From Anaerolineales bacterium (GTDB lineage Bacteria > Chloroflexota > Anaerolineae > 4572-78 > J111): a stretch of DNA of 64,000 bases. The notes under the pieces were generated by a model that had not been told where the DNA came from, searched no databases, and saw only the letters and a program-made list of their open reading frames with translations. Shown one piece after another: positions 8,218-15,778 of the stretch (positions within the stretch are counted from its first letter, which is position 1; every line of letters begins with the position of its first letter). Position numbers and translations under genes: made by a program. The stretch covers positions 1,798,001-1,862,000 of the forward strand of contig JABTUK010000001.1 of the NCBI GenBank assembly GCA_015075405.1, in the 5' to 3' direction.

Positions 8218-9509
8218 TACTCATACCGCAGCGCGTCAATGGGGTTGAGCCGGGCCGCTCGCAGGGCCGGGTAGAGACCAAAAACAATCCCGGTCAGCAG
8301 GGCAACGGCAAAGGCCAGGGGGATGCTGGCCGGGGCCAGCAAAGCGATGCCTTGATTGAGCGCCGCCGCAGCCGGAATAGCCAGGATGCCCACGGCGATG
8401 CCCAGCAGCCCGCCCCCGGCGCTGATCAGCACCGCCTCCAACAAGAATTGGGCCACAATCTCACGCCGCCGCGCCCCCACGGCCCGGCGGATGCCAATCT
8501 CCCTGGTTCGCTCGGTCACACTGACCAGCATCACGTTCATAATGCCAATCCCGCCCACCAGCAGCGACACGGCGGCCATAGCCGCCAGCAGCAGGGCAAA
8601 GGTCTGCGCCGCCTGCTGCTGCGCCCCCAGTACATCGCGGCGGGTGGTCAGCTCAAAGTCATCCGGGTAGTTACCCTCAGCATCTTGTTCGATGGCGTGG
8701 CGCTGGCGCAGATAAGCTTCGACCTGAGCCTTAGCCTCGTCCATGCGGCTCTCGTCGCTGACCCGTGCGGTAATCCGCACCGACGGTTCTTCTTCGTACA
8801 GGTTGCGGATAGCTGTGCTGATGGGCAGGTAAAAAACTTCATTGGGCTTTATTTGCGTGCGCTGGGCCGGGTCAACCGTTTCCAGTTCGGCCAGCACGCC
8901 GATCACCAAACAGCGCTGGCGGTTAACCCAAACCGTCTGATCGAGCGGGTTGTCTCCCTGGAACAAATCCTGGGCCGTATCATGACCTAAAACGCACACG
9001 CTGGCCTCGCTCAATACCTCGGCCGGGGTAAAAAAGCGACCCTGGCCAATGAAAGCCGCAGCCGTCAAAGGTTCGCCTTCCGGCCAATTGACCGGCTGGA
9101 CCTGCTCGCCCGCCGCCAGTGCTTCTAGGGCTTCGGCGGTGGCGCCGGTCAGGCTCACATCGAGAGCCATGCGGCCATAGCGAATCTTAGCCAGCCCGTT
9201 GATCGTCATCTCAATGCGCTTGATCAGTTCTACTGCGCCGGGCAGACGCAGCCCGTCCTCATACGACAGTATCCGGCCCGCCTCGACCCACTCCCCATCT
9301 TCCAATTCCTGTTTGGCGCTGATCTGAATCTGGTCGGAGCCGAGAAAGCGAAAGTTAGCCTCCACCGCCGCCCGCGCCCCATTGCCCAGGGCCAGCATCG
9401 CAATCACCGAAGCCACGCCGATGATAATGCCCAGCGCCGTCAGCGCCGCTCGCAGCTTGTTGCCGGTCAGGCCGTAGAAGGCGGTTAGAATGATGTCTAA
9501 AAATCTCAT
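8217..9509 (-). CDS. MacB/FtsX-family ABC transporter permease
   Basis: 430-residue permease with the MacB layout: a first membrane helix (about 17-40), a long periplasmic MacB_PCD domain (about 45-290) and three C-terminal helices. The conserved FtsX-domain stretch GGIGIMNVMLVSVTERTREI is followed by GIRRAVGARRREI. Such permeases form a homodimer that couples ATP hydrolysis to mechanical work on an extracytoplasmic adaptor. The adaptor gene lies just upstream (9593-11035). No nucleotide-binding subunit gene (LolD/MacB-like ATPase) is present in the operon, and the permease itself has no ATPase domain. Either a remote ATPase is shared or the gene was lost. Confidence 0.9.
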   Translation of the reverse strand: MRFLDIILTAFYGLTGNKLRAALTALGIIIGVASVIAMLALGNGARAAVEANFRFLGSDQIQISAKQELEDGEWVEAGRILSYEDGLRLPGAVELIKRIEMTINGLAKIRYGRMALDVSLTGATAEALEALAAGEQVQPVNWPEGEPLTAAAFIGQGRFFTPAEVLSEASVCVLGHDTAQDLFQGDNPLDQTVWVNRQRCLVIGVLAELETVDPAQRTQIKPNEVFYLPISTAIRNLYEEEPSVRITARVSDESRMDEAKAQVEAYLRQRHAIEQDAEGNYPDDFELTTRRDVLGAQQQAAQTFALLLAAMAAVSLLVGGIGIMNVMLVSVTERTREIGIRRAVGARRREIVAQFLLEAVLISAGGGLLGIAVGILAIPAAAALNQGIALLAPASIPLAFAVALLTGIVFGLYPALRAARLNPIDALRYE

Positions 9510-9526
9510 ACCTGTATTACTCCGGT

Positions 9527-9586
9527 GATGCGTGATACGTGATGCGTGATTTTACCTGCACACATCACGTATCACGCATTACGCCT
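9527..9586. repeat. hairpin of GTGATGCGTGATACGT words
   Basis: GTGATGCGTGATACGTGATG is followed by a short loop and CACATCACGTATCACGCATT. It is the same word family as 3911-3967 and 58611-58681, and here lies between the adaptor and permease genes. Confidence 0.7.
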
Positions 9587-9592
9587 CGCCCC

Positions 9593-11035
9593 TCACTGCC
9601 CTACCACCTGTTCCCCTTCAGCCAGCCCCACCACAATCTCAACATAGACATCGCCGCGCAGGCCAAGCTGGACCTCGCGCCGCTCGATCTGCCCATTGGC
9701 CCACACTTCGACAATAGCCTTGTCAGCGGCGCCGGCCTGGACCAGCGCCCGCGGCAGGCGCAGTACGTCCTGCTTTTCGGCAATGATGATCGAGGCATCG
9801 GCGGTCATGCCGGCCATGAGCTTGTCGGGCAGCTCGTCCAGGGTGATATAGACGGGATAAAGCGGGCGGTCTTCGCCGTCAATACGTTGGGGCACAATCC
9901 GGGCGACTTGCCCATGCACGGCGGCCTCCGGTACGGCGTCAAAGAAAAGTTCAACCTGTTGACCGGTCTGTACCAGCGGCAAATCCTCCTCGATGACCTT
10001 GCTCCAGACCTCGACCGCGTTGGCGGCGGTCATCAGGATTACGCCGGCCCGGTCAATCACCGTTTCGCCCGGCCGGGCCTCAACCTTCAGGACAATGCCG
10101 GCGAACGGCGCAGTCAGGGTGGCCGCTTGCAACGTCTCCTCGGCGGTTTTGACTGCTCGCGTCAGAGCTGGGTCAACGCCTGCTTGCAGCGCCTTTAAAT
10201 TGAGCCGCGCTTTTTCCACCCTGGCCTCCAGGATGACGATCTCCTGCTGGTTGGTCTCCTGCCCGGCTTGGGCCTGGTCATAATCGGCCTGGGCCTGCTG
10301 GACCTTAGCCCTGGCCGCGGCAATGTCGGCGGGGGTGGCCGGCTCAACCGCCAGGTTGTAGCGGGCCAGCTTGGCCTCGTAATCCAGGGTGGCCTCCTGC
10401 AAGCGGGCCGCTTCCGGGCTGGAGCCGACGTCGCCGCGATAGGCAATCTGGTCATAGGCCCACTGGGCCTGCTTGAGCGTCACTTCGGCCTGGCGCAAGT
10501 CGGCGGCGGTAGCGGTCATCTCGTTCTCAGCGGGTCCGGCCAGCAGGTCTTGCAGTTCGGCTTGGGCAGCGGTTAAGGCGGCGGCGGCGGCGGTCAGGTC
10601 AGATACTTTCAATTGCGCCTGGTTAAGTTCGGCTTCGGCAATTTGAACTTCTAATTTGGCTTCGGCCAAGTCGCGCTGATGCTTCCTTTCAGCCTCGGCC
10701 AGTTCGAGCTGGGCCGTTTCCAGTTTTTCTCTCAAGGGCCGTTCATTCAAACGCGCCAGCACTTGCCCGGCTGCGACCCATTCGCCGGGGCGCACGGTGA
10801 TTTCGGCCACCTGGCCGCTGGTCTCGAAGCCGAGCAGCGCTTCCTGGGTATTGACCACCTGCCCCGGTGCGGTCACGGTCTGCTGCACCTCGCCGCGTGT
10901 CACGGCTACAGTGGTGGGGGTCTGGGGCGTCTCACTGGCCGTCGCCTGCCCATTCTGCGTGCCCATATAACCTGCTCCGCCGATAACGGCCAGGGCGAGC
11001 ATAGCGGCGCTCAACCAGATAAACCACTTTTTCAT
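9593..11035 (-). CDS. HlyD/MacA-type membrane-fusion adaptor
   Basis: 480-residue periplasmic adaptor with a signal anchor (about 1-22) and a threonine-rich linker. A biotinyl-lipoyl half-motif follows (GQVVNTQEALLGFETSGQV, then VRPGEWVAAGQVLARL). Next come a long coiled-coil hairpin rich in Ala/Glu/Gln (about 115-300), the second lipoyl half (APFAGIVLKVEARPGETV) and a beta-barrel domain. It probably couples the FtsX-type permease encoded next to it to an efflux or membrane-remodelling task. Its start ATG is preceded by AGGA. It heads the minus-strand operon adaptor-permease-small protein-kinase. Confidence 0.9.
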   Translation of the reverse strand: MKKWFIWLSAAMLALAVIGGAGYMGTQNGQATASETPQTPTTVAVTRGEVQQTVTAPGQVVNTQEALLGFETSGQVAEITVRPGEWVAAGQVLARLNERPLREKLETAQLELAEAERKHQRDLAEAKLEVQIAEAELNQAQLKVSDLTAAAAALTAAQAELQDLLAGPAENEMTATAADLRQAEVTLKQAQWAYDQIAYRGDVGSSPEAARLQEATLDYEAKLARYNLAVEPATPADIAAARAKVQQAQADYDQAQAGQETNQQEIVILEARVEKARLNLKALQAGVDPALTRAVKTAEETLQAATLTAPFAGIVLKVEARPGETVIDRAGVILMTAANAVEVWSKVIEEDLPLVQTGQQVELFFDAVPEAAVHGQVARIVPQRIDGEDRPLYPVYITLDELPDKLMAGMTADASIIIAEKQDVLRLPRALVQAGAADKAIVEVWANGQIERREVQLGLRGDVYVEIVVGLAEGEQVVGQ

Positions 11036-11258
11036 TGACTATCCTGGCAAAAGTGATGGATGATATACGATTTGTTACGCCTCACATATCACAAGCATCA
11101 GTATAATTCGGGGGGATTGCGGCGAGGTTGCGAGGAGATTACAGTTTCTTAATCGCGAGTTTCTAACTTTTGTTGGGTTTTCCAACCTCTTTTTCTATGG
11201 TAAAATCTTGTCAGAAGTCACACACCAATCTGTGGTGAACTACCGATAATAAAAATTC

Positions 11259-11288
11259 TGGGGTCAACAGCTTAAGCTGTTGACCCCA
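11259..11288. promoter_or_regulatory. perfect 30-bp palindrome in the leader of the NTF2-like gene
   Basis: TGGGGTCAACAGCTT followed directly by AAGCTGTTGACCCCA is a perfect 30-bp inverted repeat without a loop. It ends 27 bp before the ATG at 11316. It could be an operator for a dimeric regulator or an mRNA hairpin. Its repeat-like character (GGGGTCAACAGCTTAAGCTGTTGACC is a common style of dispersed palindrome) makes a mobile or REP origin equally possible. Confidence 0.55.
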
Positions 11289-11315
11289 CCAACCTATTAT
11301 CTTAGGAGATCCGTT

Positions 11316-11954
11316 ATGAATAAAACTCTACTCATCATTGCTACAGCCTTGCTGCTGCTCACCCTGACGGGAACGGCTCTGGCCCAGGCGCCGGACCCGC
11401 TGACGGTGATGGAAGCGTATGATCTGGCCCTGGAAGCCAAAGATGTCGAGGGGGCGCTGGCGCTGTTTGCTGATGAGGCAGTGTTGACCACCCGGCAGGG
11501 CCAATTTGTGGGCAAGGACGAAATCCGTGCCTGGCTGGAACGGCTGGTCACGCAAAACGAACGGATCGAAGTCTTTGGCCGCCAGACCACCGGCGACAAA
11601 GTGATATGGCAAAACAAGTTCTTTCGGGCCGATTTGCCCGCTTTAAAGGATGCGCCGCTAGAGGCTAACGCCGAAGCGACCATTGAAGCCGGCAAGATCA
11701 AGACCTTCTCCTCGGTTCTCACCGACGACTCCCAGGCTCGGCTAGACGCGGCCTCCGCCACCCCGGCCGCTGCGTCCCCGGCTGAAGCCACAGCCGCTCC
11801 CGCTCAAGAACCGGCTCCGGCGGCGCAACTGCCGGCCACCGGTGGAACCAGAGCCGATGACTTGTCACGGGCCTACATTCTGGTGCTGCTGGGCTTAGGG
11901 CTGGCCGGCGTGGGGGCAGCTTGGTGGAGGAGATTGGAGATTGGAGATTATTAA
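11316..11954 (+). CDS. exported NTF2-like protein with LPATGG-helix-RR tail
   Basis: 212 residues from the ATG at 11316, which has AGGAGA 7 nt upstream. A signal peptide (MNKTLLIIATALLLLTLTG to about residue 23) leads into a SnoaL/NTF2-like domain (PLTVMEAYDLALEAKDVEGALALFADEAV). An Ala/Pro linker follows, then LPATGG, a hydrophobic helix (ILVLLGLGLAGVGAAWW) and a basic end RR. This is the layout of a sortase sorting signal, or of the LPxTG-like tails seen in some Chloroflexota exported proteins. No sortase gene is in the window. The final residues LEIGDY are encoded by a GGAGATT repeat hairpin. It converges on the response regulator. Confidence 0.75.
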   Translation: MNKTLLIIATALLLLTLTGTALAQAPDPLTVMEAYDLALEAKDVEGALALFADEAVLTTRQGQFVGKDEIRAWLERLVTQNERIEVFGRQTTGDKVIWQNKFFRADLPALKDAPLEANAEATIEAGKIKTFSSVLTDDSQARLDAASATPAAASPAEATAAPAQEPAPAAQLPATGGTRADDLSRAYILVLLGLGLAGVGAAWWRRLEIGDY

Positions 11955-11976
11955 TCTCCAATCTCCAATCTCTATC
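11930..11976. repeat. hairpin of tandem GGAGATT words at a convergent gene end
   Basis: GGAGATTGGAGATTGGAGATT (11932 on) is followed by a 4-nt loop and AATCTCCAATCTCCAATCTC. It encodes the C-terminus of the NTF2-like protein and ends at the stop of the response regulator, so it could also serve as a bidirectional terminator. Confidence 0.75.
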
Positions 11977-12682
11977 CTGACCTCACCAGGCGATAGCCAA
12001 TCCCCGGTACGGTTAAAATAAGCGTCGGCTGGCTGGGGTCGAGTTCAACCTTTTCGCGCAGGCGGCGGACGTGGACATTGACGGTGCGCTCGCTGTCCAA
12101 ATCGGCTTCATAGCCCCAGACGGCTTCGAGGATTTGGCTGCGGCTGAGGGCCTGACCGGGGTGCTGGGCCAAAAAGGCCAGCAGCCGGAACTCGGTTGGG
12201 GTCAGATTGAGGGATTGGTCGCCGCGCAAGGCCTGGCCGCGACTCCAATCAATGACCAGATCGCCTATGTAAAGGGCCTCGGCGTTGGCGGCAGATAACT
12301 CGCCGTAAGCCCGCCGCAGCAGCGCCCGGATGCGCGAGAGCAGTTCGCGCAGGCTGTAGGGTTTGGTCACGTAATCGTCGGCTCCCATTTCCAGCCCTAA
12401 TACTTTATCTAACTCATCCCCTTGCACTGTCAGCATTAGAATCGGCTGGCGCAGCCCCTGCTGGCGCAGTTGGCGGCAGACATCAAAACCGGAGCCGTCG
12501 GGCAGCCGCACGTCAAGGATAATCAGGTGAGGCGCAGTGCTAGGCTGTTTAGCTTGCTCGACCCCTGTCGCGCCGGTATTTTTCCAGACTACACTATAGC
12601 CTTCCCGCTCCAACCCGGCTTGCAGGCTGCGAGCGACGGCGGGGTCGTCTTCGATGAGGAGAATGCGAGTGGATGGGTTCAT
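11972..12682 (-). CDS. OmpR/PhoB-family response regulator
   Basis: 236 residues. The receiver domain (about 5-118) has the acidic pair EDD (11-13), phospho-acceptor Asp57 in LIILDVRLPDG and the conserved Lys in VTKPYSLREL. The winged-helix DNA-binding domain (about 135-232) contains LTPTEFRLLAFLAQHPGQALSR and RTVNVHVRRLREK. It is the likely partner of the histidine kinase at 5688-7415. The adaptor, permease and small-protein genes separate the two on the same strand. It probably regulates that efflux operon and itself. Confidence 0.92.
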   Translation of the reverse strand: MNPSTRILLIEDDPAVARSLQAGLEREGYSVVWKNTGATGVEQAKQPSTAPHLIILDVRLPDGSGFDVCRQLRQQGLRQPILMLTVQGDELDKVLGLEMGADDYVTKPYSLRELLSRIRALLRRAYGELSAANAEALYIGDLVIDWSRGQALRGDQSLNLTPTEFRLLAFLAQHPGQALSRSQILEAVWGYEADLDSERTVNVHVRRLREKVELDPSQPTLILTVPGIGYRLVRSG

Positions 12683-12784
12683 ACCCTCGTATGATAATGG
12701 GAGCGCCTGGGATTGTCAACGTATCGAATAACTTTGACTTTTGCCCTGGTTAGGGTTATGATTTGGTCTTGTTTTATAGAGGTG

Positions 12785-12816
12785 GGGAGACGCCGCCAAA
12801 CGTCTCCCTTTTGTTT
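12785..12816 (+). terminator. rho-independent-type stem-loop in a gene leader
   Basis: GGGAGACG (12785-12792) and CGTCTCCC (12801-12808) pair across CCGCCAAA and are followed by TTTTGTTT. This is a textbook intrinsic terminator on the plus strand, but it lies about 190 bp upstream of the aminotransferase gene and downstream of no plus-strand gene. It may end a short leader RNA or attenuate the glycan operon. Confidence 0.6.
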
Positions 12817-12819
12817 GAA

Positions 12820-12992
12820 GAAAGGAACTGAGGAACTAAGTAATCCTCCAAAATTTACTTCCCGTTTTGAGTTCCTACCAGTTCCCTTAGTTCCCTGGGA
12901 ACTCGTGGGAACTTGGGGGAACTTATTTTTGGACAATCACTAAGGGAACTCATAGGGTTTTAAGTTCTTTCAGTTCCCTCAGTTCCCTGATT
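12820..12992. repeat. array of GGAACT/AGTTCCC words
   Basis: At least ten GGAACT or AGTTCC words in both orientations fill this stretch (GAGTTCCTACCAGTTCCCTT, then CCTGGGAACTCGTGGGAACTT, and so on). The vocabulary recurs at 30385-30445, where even the neighbouring stretch AAAACGGGAAGTAAATT matches in inverted form the AATTTACTTCCCGTTTT here. The two loci therefore share a longer element. Confidence 0.65.
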
Positions 12993-13005
12993 TTTAGGAG
13001 CAGCC

Positions 13006-14115
13006 TTGTCCAATCATCAACCCTTCATCCCTGTGGCCGAACCACTGCTGGGTGATAAAGAACTGGCCTATGTGACCGACTGCGTCAAGAGCGGCTGGGT
13101 CTCGTCGCTGGGCAAATATGTGCGCGATTTTGAGAACCGTTTTGCGGCGTACTGTGACGCGCAGTATGGGGTAGCGGCCTTCAACGGCACGGTGGCCCTG
13201 CATCTGCTGGCGGCCACGCTCAACCTCGGCCCCGGCGACGAAGTGATTATGCCCAGCCTAACCTACGTGGCCACGGCCAATGCTATCCGGTACACCGGGG
13301 CCACCCCCGTTTTTGTGGATTCCGAGCGCGAAACCTGGAATATTGATCCTAATACCGTCGAGGCGGCCATCACCCCCCGCACCAAAGCGATTATGGCCGT
13401 GCATCTGTACGGCCACCCGGCAGATATGGACCCGCTGCGAGCTATTGCCGACCGGCACGGTTTATGGCTGCTGGAAGACGCCGCCGAGGCGCATGGGGCC
13501 AGATACAAGGGCCGGCGGGTCGGCAGCCTGGGCGACGCGGCTATTTTTAGCTTTTACGGCAACAAAATCATCACCACCGGCGAGGGCGGCATCATCGTCA
13601 CCAACAACCAGGCCTGGGCCGAGCGGGCCTTTTTCCTGGAAAACCAGGGCCGCTACCCGGAAAATCCCTACTTTCACCCGGAAGTGGCCTTTAATTACCG
13701 CATGACCAATATCCAGGCGGCCATTGGTCTGGCCCAACTGGAGCGGATCGAGGAACTGCTGGCCATCCGCTGCCATAACGCCGCCCATTACAGCCGCCGC
13801 CTGGCCGAGCTTCCCGGCTTAACCCTGCCGCCGCAGCTCCCCTGGGCCGAGAATGTCTTTTGGATGTATTCGGTGATTGTCGAGGATGGCTTTGGCCTGA
13901 GCCGAGATGAACTGCGCGCCCACCTGCGCGAGCGCGGCATCGAAACCCGCCCCTTCTTTTACCCCGTCCACACCTTACCCATGTACCAAACCGGCCAATC
14001 CCTGCCCATCGCCGAGGAACTCTCTCGCCGCGGCCTCAACCTGCCCTCCGGCGCAACCCTGACGCCGGAACAGGTGGATTATATTTGTGATACTATAACC
14101 AATTTTAGATTTTAG
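13006..14115 (+). CDS. DegT/DnrJ/EryC1/StrS sugar aminotransferase
   Basis: PLP enzyme of 369 residues that transaminates a nucleotide-linked keto sugar, in the class of perosamine and other amino-deoxysugar synthases. The internal aldimine lysine is Lys187 in SFYGNKIITTGEGG. Asp158 in LLEDAAEAHGA contacts the PLP ring, and NGTVALHLLA binds the phosphate. The start is TTG at 13006, with AGGAG 5 nt upstream. It opens a plus-strand operon with a formyltransferase, a GT2 and a membrane glycosyltransferase-like gene. An N-formylated amino sugar for a surface glycan is therefore a reasonable product; the exact sugar cannot be read from sequence. Confidence 0.9.
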   Translation: MSNHQPFIPVAEPLLGDKELAYVTDCVKSGWVSSLGKYVRDFENRFAAYCDAQYGVAAFNGTVALHLLAATLNLGPGDEVIMPSLTYVATANAIRYTGATPVFVDSERETWNIDPNTVEAAITPRTKAIMAVHLYGHPADMDPLRAIADRHGLWLLEDAAEAHGARYKGRRVGSLGDAAIFSFYGNKIITTGEGGIIVTNNQAWAERAFFLENQGRYPENPYFHPEVAFNYRMTNIQAAIGLAQLERIEELLAIRCHNAAHYSRRLAELPGLTLPPQLPWAENVFWMYSVIVEDGFGLSRDELRAHLRERGIETRPFFYPVHTLPMYQTGQSLPIAEELSRRGLNLPSGATLTPEQVDYICDTITNFRF

Positions 14116-14180
14116 ATTTACGATTTACGATTGTTTTAGCGTATCAATCCAAAATCGTAAATCGTAAATCGTAAATCATC
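14106..14180. repeat. hairpin of tandem TTTACGA words
   Basis: TTTAGATTTACGATTTACGA and, after a short spacer, TCGTAAATCGTAAATCGTAAATC form a hairpin from the 3' end of the aminotransferase gene to the ATG of the formyltransferase gene. It also encodes the last two to three aminotransferase residues. The same words recur at 63183-63236. Confidence 0.75.
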
Positions 14181-14990
14181 ATGCGCATTGTCATCCTGAC
14201 CTACGAAAGTTTATTTTCCAATCTCATGACCGAACGGCTGCTCAAGGAGTTTCCAGGGCAGGTGGTCGGCATTGTCCGCTCCGACTGCCTGATTTACGGC
14301 AAGAGCCTGCCGGGCGGTCTGTGGTATTTGCTGCGGCGAAGCGGGCTGCGCTTTGTGGGCCGCAAAGCCTTGGAGTTGTTCCAGAGCCGGGCCACGGCCA
14401 TTGCCTTTCGGTTGCTGGGCCGCACCCCCAAAGTCAACGCGCTGCGCGATATGCGCCGGCTGTACGCCGTGCCGGTCGTCGGCTCACCCGATGTCAACCA
14501 GAAAGAAACCTTTGACCAGATTCAAACCTGGCAGCCCGACCTGGTTATTTCTATTTACCTCAACCAGCTTATCAAGCGCCCGCTGATTGATTTGGCCCCC
14601 TGCGGCGTCATCAATATTCACCCGGCTCTGCTGCCGCGCCATCGCGGCTTGTTTCCCTATTTTTGGGTCATTGCTAATCAGGAAAAAGAGACCGGCGTCA
14701 CCATTCACTGGGTGGACGAAAAGTTCGATACCGGCCAGTTGCTGCTGCAAGAACGGATCGCCGTCACTCCCGCCGACACTATCCTCTCGTTGTCCTACAA
14801 AAGCTCAGTGGTGGGGGCAGAGATGCTGGTCAAAGCCGTTAACCTGATCGCCGCCGGCAACCCGCCCCGCCTGCCCCAGAATAACAGCCAGGCCAGCTAC
14901 CACACCTGGCCCCAACCCGCCGACCAGCGCCGCTTCCGCCAGCAGGGGGGCCGGTACGGCACGATTTTTGAGTTGTGGAAGTATATGTGA
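14181..14990 (+). CDS. formyltransferase-family protein (probable sugar N-formyltransferase)
   Basis: 269 residues with the 10-formyl-tetrahydrofolate-dependent fold of methionyl-tRNA formyltransferase, but shorter and without its C-terminal tRNA-binding domain. The catalytic triad is visible as Asn145 and His147 in INIHPALLPRHRG and Asp183 in EKFDTGQLL. It follows an amino-sugar transaminase gene by 65 bp. The likely role is therefore to formylate the amino group of a nucleotide sugar (as in the WbkC, FdtF and VioF groups) rather than Met-tRNA. It has no Shine-Dalgarno, because the repeat hairpin reaches its ATG. Confidence 0.85.
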   Translation: MRIVILTYESLFSNLMTERLLKEFPGQVVGIVRSDCLIYGKSLPGGLWYLLRRSGLRFVGRKALELFQSRATAIAFRLLGRTPKVNALRDMRRLYAVPVVGSPDVNQKETFDQIQTWQPDLVISIYLNQLIKRPLIDLAPCGVINIHPALLPRHRGLFPYFWVIANQEKETGVTIHWVDEKFDTGQLLLQERIAVTPADTILSLSYKSSVVGAEMLVKAVNLIAAGNPPRLPQNNSQASYHTWPQPADQRRFRQQGGRYGTIFELWKYM

Positions 14991-14993
14991 AGT

Positions 14994-15060
14994 AGGTAGT
15001 AAGTAGTAGGGAGTAGGGACTAAATCCTTACTACTTACTACCTACTACCTACTACCTACC
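14994..15060. repeat. hairpin of tandem AGTAGGT words
   Basis: GTAGGTAGTAAGTAGTAGGGAG and TACTACTTACTACCTACTACC arms fill the whole spacer up to the ATG of the next gene. It is one more spacer with its own word theme. Confidence 0.75.
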
Positions 15061-15061
15061 C

Positions 15062-15778
15062 ATGAAAGCATCCATCATCCTACCCACCTACAAAGAAAAA
15101 GATAACATCATCGAGCTGATCCAGGCCATCTTTGCCGCGCTGGAGTCGTGCGTGCTGGCTTACGAGGTGGTGGTGGTGGACGACAACAGCCCCGATGGCA
15201 CCGCCGAGGCCGTGCGGCAGAACTTCGGCGGGGATGGGCGGGTCAAGCTGTTTGTCCGCACGGGCGAGCGCGGCCTGGCGACGGCCATCCGCTATGGCAT
15301 TGACCACTCCGACGGCGAGATTGTGGTCTCGATGGACACCGACTTCAACCACGACCCCAACATCCTGCCGCAGATGATCCAGTTTTTGGACCACTACGAC
15401 ATCATCATCGGCTCGCGTTTTGTGATGGCCGGCGGGATGGAAGACCGGTTTCGACAATTTTCCAGCCTGGTTTATAATTATGTCATCCGCCTCCTTTTTC
15501 GCACGCCCGTTCACGATAACCTGAGCGGCTTCTTCTCCATTCGCCGCGAAAAGCTGGAGGCGCTGGACCTTGACCAGATTTATTATGGCTATGGCGATTA
15601 TTTTATCCGGCTGTTGATGGTGGCCCACAAGCGTGGCTACCGCATGCTCGAAATCCCGGTTTTTTACCGGCTGCGTTTGCACGGCCACAGCAAAACTCAA
15701 TTTCTGTCCATCTTCACTCAGTACAGCCGGGCGCTGCTGGCCTTGCGCTTAAAATTGTGGACAGGCAGGATGCGATGA
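15062..15778 (+). CDS. GT2-family glycosyltransferase (dolichol-phosphate-mannose-synthase-like)
   Basis: 238-residue GT-A glycosyltransferase resembling polyprenol-phosphate sugar transferases. The N-terminal ILPTYKEKDNI, VVVDDNSPDGT for nucleotide binding and MDTDFNHDP as the DxD metal site are all present. There is no C-terminal membrane domain, so it would act on the cytoplasmic face and load a sugar onto a polyprenyl phosphate. It overlaps the next gene by 4 nt (ATGA), which points to coupled translation with the membrane protein that may use the lipid-linked sugar. Confidence 0.88.
   Translation: MKASIILPTYKEKDNIIELIQAIFAALESCVLAYEVVVVDDNSPDGTAEAVRQNFGGDGRVKLFVRTGERGLATAIRYGIDHSDGEIVVSMDTDFNHDPNILPQMIQFLDHYDIIIGSRFVMAGGMEDRFRQFSSLVYNYVIRLLFRTPVHDNLSGFFSIRREKLEALDLDQIYYGYGDYFIRLLMVAHKRGYRMLEIPVFYRLRLHGHSKTQFLSIFTQYSRALLALRLKLWTGRMR

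Noticed and set aside
14181..14990. Assigning fmt (Met-tRNA formyltransferase)
   Set aside because: The C-terminal tRNA-binding domain is absent and the neighbours are sugar-modifying genes.
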